The notes under the pieces were generated by a model. The model had not been told where the DNA came from. It saw only the letters and a list, made by a program, of their open reading frames with translations, and ran no database searches. From the NCBI GenBank assembly GCA_030836325.1, contig JAURQC010000019.1:1-7920 (forward strand): a DNA stretch of 7,920 bases. Direction: 5' to 3'. Made by a program: the position numbers and the translations under genes. Origin of the DNA: Candidatus Nanopelagicales bacterium (lineage in GTDB: Bacteria > Actinomycetota > Actinomycetes > S36-B12). Below are positions 6,689 to 7,920 of this stretch, in pieces. Every line of letters starts with the position of its first letter. Within the stretch, counting starts at the first letter, position 1.

Positions 6689-7378
6689 TTAGACGTCGGT
6701 GACGCGTATGCCCGCGTGGGCTTTGTAGCGCCGATTCATGGAAATGAGATTGGCGGTGAAAGCTTCGACCTGTCCGGCGTTACGTAGGCGACCGCCGTAC
6801 ACACCTCGAATTCCCGGGATGCGACTGGCGAGCGCTTGCACGGCGTCGGTGGCGTCTCGATTATCGCCGAGAACGAGTACGTCAGTATCGATGGAATCGA
6901 CGCTGTCGTCGAGCAACAGAACCGCGGAAATGTGATGGAAGGCCGCAACAACGGTAGAATCCGGAAGCACAGACGCTGCTTGCTGCGCAGCTGAACCCTC
7001 TTCAACAGGGAGACAAAAAGCTCCTTGCTTATCGAAGCCAAGAGGATTCACACAGTCCACGACGATCTTCCCGGCGAGGTCACCTGCCAAGGATTCGAGA
7101 AGCTCGCGATGACCATCCCAGGGCACGGCCACGATCACGATGTCGCCGGATCGGGCGGCATCCTCGTTCGATGTGCCCGTCACACCTGCGCCGATCTCAT
7201 CAGCAATTCCCTGCGCACGCTCCGCAGAACGTGAACCGATGATTATCTGTTGTCCCGCTTTCGCGAGTCGCTGAGCAAGTCCGCGACCTTGTTCACCCGT
7301 TCCGCCGAGAACACTCACTTTCATGCTCTCAACATTCGGAAGGTCACGAGGATTACGGGCAGTAGGTGTTGTTGTCAT
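6689..7378 (-). CDS. npdG: NADPH-dependent F420 reductase (F420H2:NADP+ oxidoreductase)
   Basis: The enzyme transfers hydride between NADP(H) and the deazaflavin cofactor F420; in actinobacteria it is thought to supply F420H2. The 229-residue protein has an N-terminal Rossmann fold with GGTGEQGRG (25-33), GSRSAERA (48-55, where Ser/Arg would hold the NADP 2'-phosphate), AVPWDGH (84-90), DCVNPLG (108-114), the AFHHISA stretch (146-152) expected at the F420 side, and the family ending NRRYKAHAGIR (215-225). I chose the ATG at 7376-7378 because the DLPNVES linker before the first beta strand is common in actinobacterial homologues. The alternative ATG at 7322-7324 gives MKVSVLGG and 211 residues, as in archaeal Fno. 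A TTG at 7402 is less likely. None has a good Shine-Dalgarno. The gene implies F420 biosynthesis elsewhere in the genome. No F420-dependent partner enzyme is adjacent. Confidence 0.93.
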   Translation of the reverse strand: MTTTPTARNPRDLPNVESMKVSVLGGTGEQGRGLAQRLAKAGQQIIIGSRSAERAQGIADEIGAGVTGTSNEDAARSGDIVIVAVPWDGHRELLESLAGDLAGKIVVDCVNPLGFDKQGAFCLPVEEGSAAQQAASVLPDSTVVAAFHHISAVLLLDDSVDSIDTDVLVLGDNRDATDAVQALASRIPGIRGVYGGRLRNAGQVEAFTANLISMNRRYKAHAGIRVTDV

Positions 7379-7422
7379 GAGAGCGCATATTGCCAGAAAC
7401 AAGTCACATGCACATCATGAGC

Positions 7423-7432
7423 AACTGCAGTT
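7423..7432. promoter_or_regulatory. Perfect palindrome upstream of npdG
   Basis: AACTGCAGTT is a 10-bp perfect palindrome, 44 bp before the chosen npdG start. The position suits an operator, but the symmetry stops at the flanking bases and only one copy is present. Confidence 0.25.
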
Positions 7433-7584
7433 CACGGCCATCGAACGCAAGATTCGGTTCTGCACACCTGCTTGTCTGATTGCAAAGTGGTCGGACGCGC
7501 TACCACAAACGCGACACGACGGCGTGAAATGCCACGTATATCTTTGCGTTTACTGCATACCTCTGTCACAGTTTCACTAGTGGA

Positions 7585-7603
7585 CTCTGCAAAGAGTGCA
7601 GAG
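7585..7603 (+). promoter_or_regulatory. Leader hairpin before the histone-like gene
   Basis: CTCTGCA (7585-7591) and TGCAGAG (7597-7603) form a perfect 7-bp stem with the loop AAGAG. It ends 10 nt before the Shine-Dalgarno and 20 nt before the GTG. No T-run follows, so it is not a standard terminator. If transcription starts upstream it would lie in the 5' leader and could affect mRNA stability or translation; otherwise it could be a DNA-level operator. Confidence 0.5.
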
Positions 7604-7613
7604 CCAACGACAC

Positions 7614-7619
7614 GGGAGG
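7614..7619 (+). promoter_or_regulatory. Strong Shine-Dalgarno of the histone-like gene
   Basis: GGGAGG sits 4 nt before the GTG at 7624. It is the best ribosome-binding site in the window and shows that the repetitive reading frame is a real, probably well-translated gene. Confidence 0.8.
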
Positions 7620-7623
7620 CAAC

Positions 7624-7920
7624 GTGGCGGTCGCAAAAAAGACTGCACGCAAGGCGTCGGCAAAGAAGTCGGCACCTCGCAAGGCAGCCAAGAAGGCCAC
7701 CAAGCGCACGGCCAAGAAGGCCACCAAGCGCACGGCTAAGAAGGCAACTAAGCGCACGGCTAAGAAGGCTGCAAAGCGGCCTGCAAAGAAGGCAGCCAAG
7801 AAGGCCACCAAGCGGACAGCTAAGAAGGCTGCAAAGCGGCCTGCAAAGAAGGCAGCCAAGAAGGCCACCAAGCGGACAGCCAAGAAGGCTGCAAAGCGGC
7901 CTGCAAAGAAGGCAGCCAAG
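7624..7920 (+). CDS. Lys/Ala/Arg-rich histone-H1-like DNA-binding protein, N-terminal part (3' end outside window)
   Basis: Ninety-nine open codons run off the right edge. In the visible part nearly every residue is Lys, Ala, Arg or Thr, with a few Ser and Pro and one Val; there is no acidic or aromatic residue. After a starter of about 22 residues (MAVAKKTARKASAKK...) the protein consists of 8-residue units KKATKRTA and KKAAKRPA plus 4-residue KKAA spacers. From residue 59 these form a 20-residue super-repeat. Such sequence resembles the tail of eukaryotic histone H1, bacterial Hc2-type proteins and the C-terminal tail of mycobacterial HupB, so nonspecific DNA or RNA binding and nucleoid compaction is the likely role. 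Unlike HupB, no HU domain comes first; one could follow only beyond the edge. The gene has its own strong Shine-Dalgarno and is divergent from npdG. The DNA-binding call is inferred from composition. Confidence 0.82.
   Translation, partial: MAVAKKTARKASAKKSAPRKAAKKATKRTAKKATKRTAKKATKRTAKKAAKRPAKKAAKKATKRTAKKAAKRPAKKAAKKATKRTAKKAAKRPAKKAAK
7690..7920 (+). repeat. In-frame tandem repeats, 24-bp units passing into 60-bp units
   Basis: Three 24-bp units (7690-7713, 7714-7737, 7738-7761) encode the same eight residues and differ only at third codon positions. From there a 60-bp period appears: 7801-7860 and 7861-7920 differ at one base (7821 T versus 7881 C), and 7741-7800 differs from 7801-7860 at four. 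All these differences are silent. The array continues past the window edge, so its copy number is unknown and could be mis-assembled. Confidence 0.9.

Larger units (their letters stand above)
7379..7623. other. Divergent intergenic region npdG / histone-like gene
   Basis: This 245-bp region is less GC-rich than its surroundings and must carry the start signals of two divergent genes. It holds a 10-bp palindrome near npdG, a hairpin near the histone-like gene and a strong Shine-Dalgarno. A TATCTT at 7539-7544 fits the loose TANNNT -10 pattern on the plus strand but has no matching -35. I see no convincing gene, tRNA or mobile-element end here. Confidence 0.6.

Noticed and set aside
7323..7580. 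Plus-strand 85-residue frame with several cysteines near its end
   Set aside because: It overlaps the npdG 5' end on the opposite strand, has no ribosome-binding site at 7323 or at the internal ATG 7377, and resembles no family I recognise.
7635..7641. In-frame A AAA AAG heptamer near the start of the histone-like gene, a classic -1 slippery sequence, with a Shine-Dalgarno upstream
   Set aside because: It arises naturally from adjacent Lys codons. No stable stem follows at the usual distance, and the -1 frame ends at a TAA around 7737 after a short unremarkable peptide.
7566..7919. Minus-strand frame of 117 residues rich in Ala, Phe, Leu and Val that looks like a repetitive membrane protein
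   Set aside because: It is the exact antisense of the Lys/Ala repeat: AAG codons read backward as CTT and GCC as GGC. The plus-strand gene has a strong Shine-Dalgarno and only silent differences between repeats, so the coding strand is clear.

Overview
The window is a gene-dense stretch of a chromosome that looks actinobacterial (Actinomycetota). The evidence is the adjacent glnA2-glnE pair, the actinobacterial-type F420:NADP oxidoreductase, several GTG starts, moderately high GC, and a Lys/Ala/Arg-rich histone-like protein. From memory, the glnE-glnA2-panB neighbourhood is also seen in Mycobacterium and Streptomyces. I cannot name the genus from the sequence.

Layout from left to right. On the minus strand lies the 5' part of glnE (glutamine synthetase adenylyltransferase, cut by the window edge), directly downstream of glnA2 (type I-alpha glutamine synthetase). 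A perfect 10-bp hairpin covers the glnA2 stop codon and lies just before the glnE start. A 68-bp divergent intergenic region with a GlnR-box-like repeat separates glnA2 from plus-strand nadE (glutamine-dependent NAD+ synthetase). nadE converges on, and overlaps by 4 bp, a minus-strand 14-TM DHA2-type MFS exporter. A 157-bp divergent region containing a palindrome leads to plus-strand panB (ketopantoate hydroxymethyltransferase). panB converges on minus-strand npdG (NADPH-dependent F420 reductase) across 43 bp that hold a terminator-like hairpin. A 245-bp divergent region follows. Last is a plus-strand gene for a repetitive histone-H1-like protein, which is still open at the right edge.

Most genes serve nitrogen assimilation and cofactor supply. 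GlnA2 makes glutamine and GlnE adjusts glutamine synthetase activity by adenylylation. NadE uses glutamine to make NAD+, PanB makes the pantothenate precursor of CoA, and NpdG exchanges hydride between NADP(H) and F420. The exporter and the histone-like protein have no obvious pathway link to the rest.

I see no defence locus, prophage, insertion sequence, CRISPR array, tRNA or rRNA, and no wholly new system. The points most worth a second look are the histone-like repeat gene with its leader hairpin, the glnA2/glnE intercistronic hairpin, the GlnR-like box, and a tyrosine in GlnA2 that sits where adenylylated enzymes carry their target.
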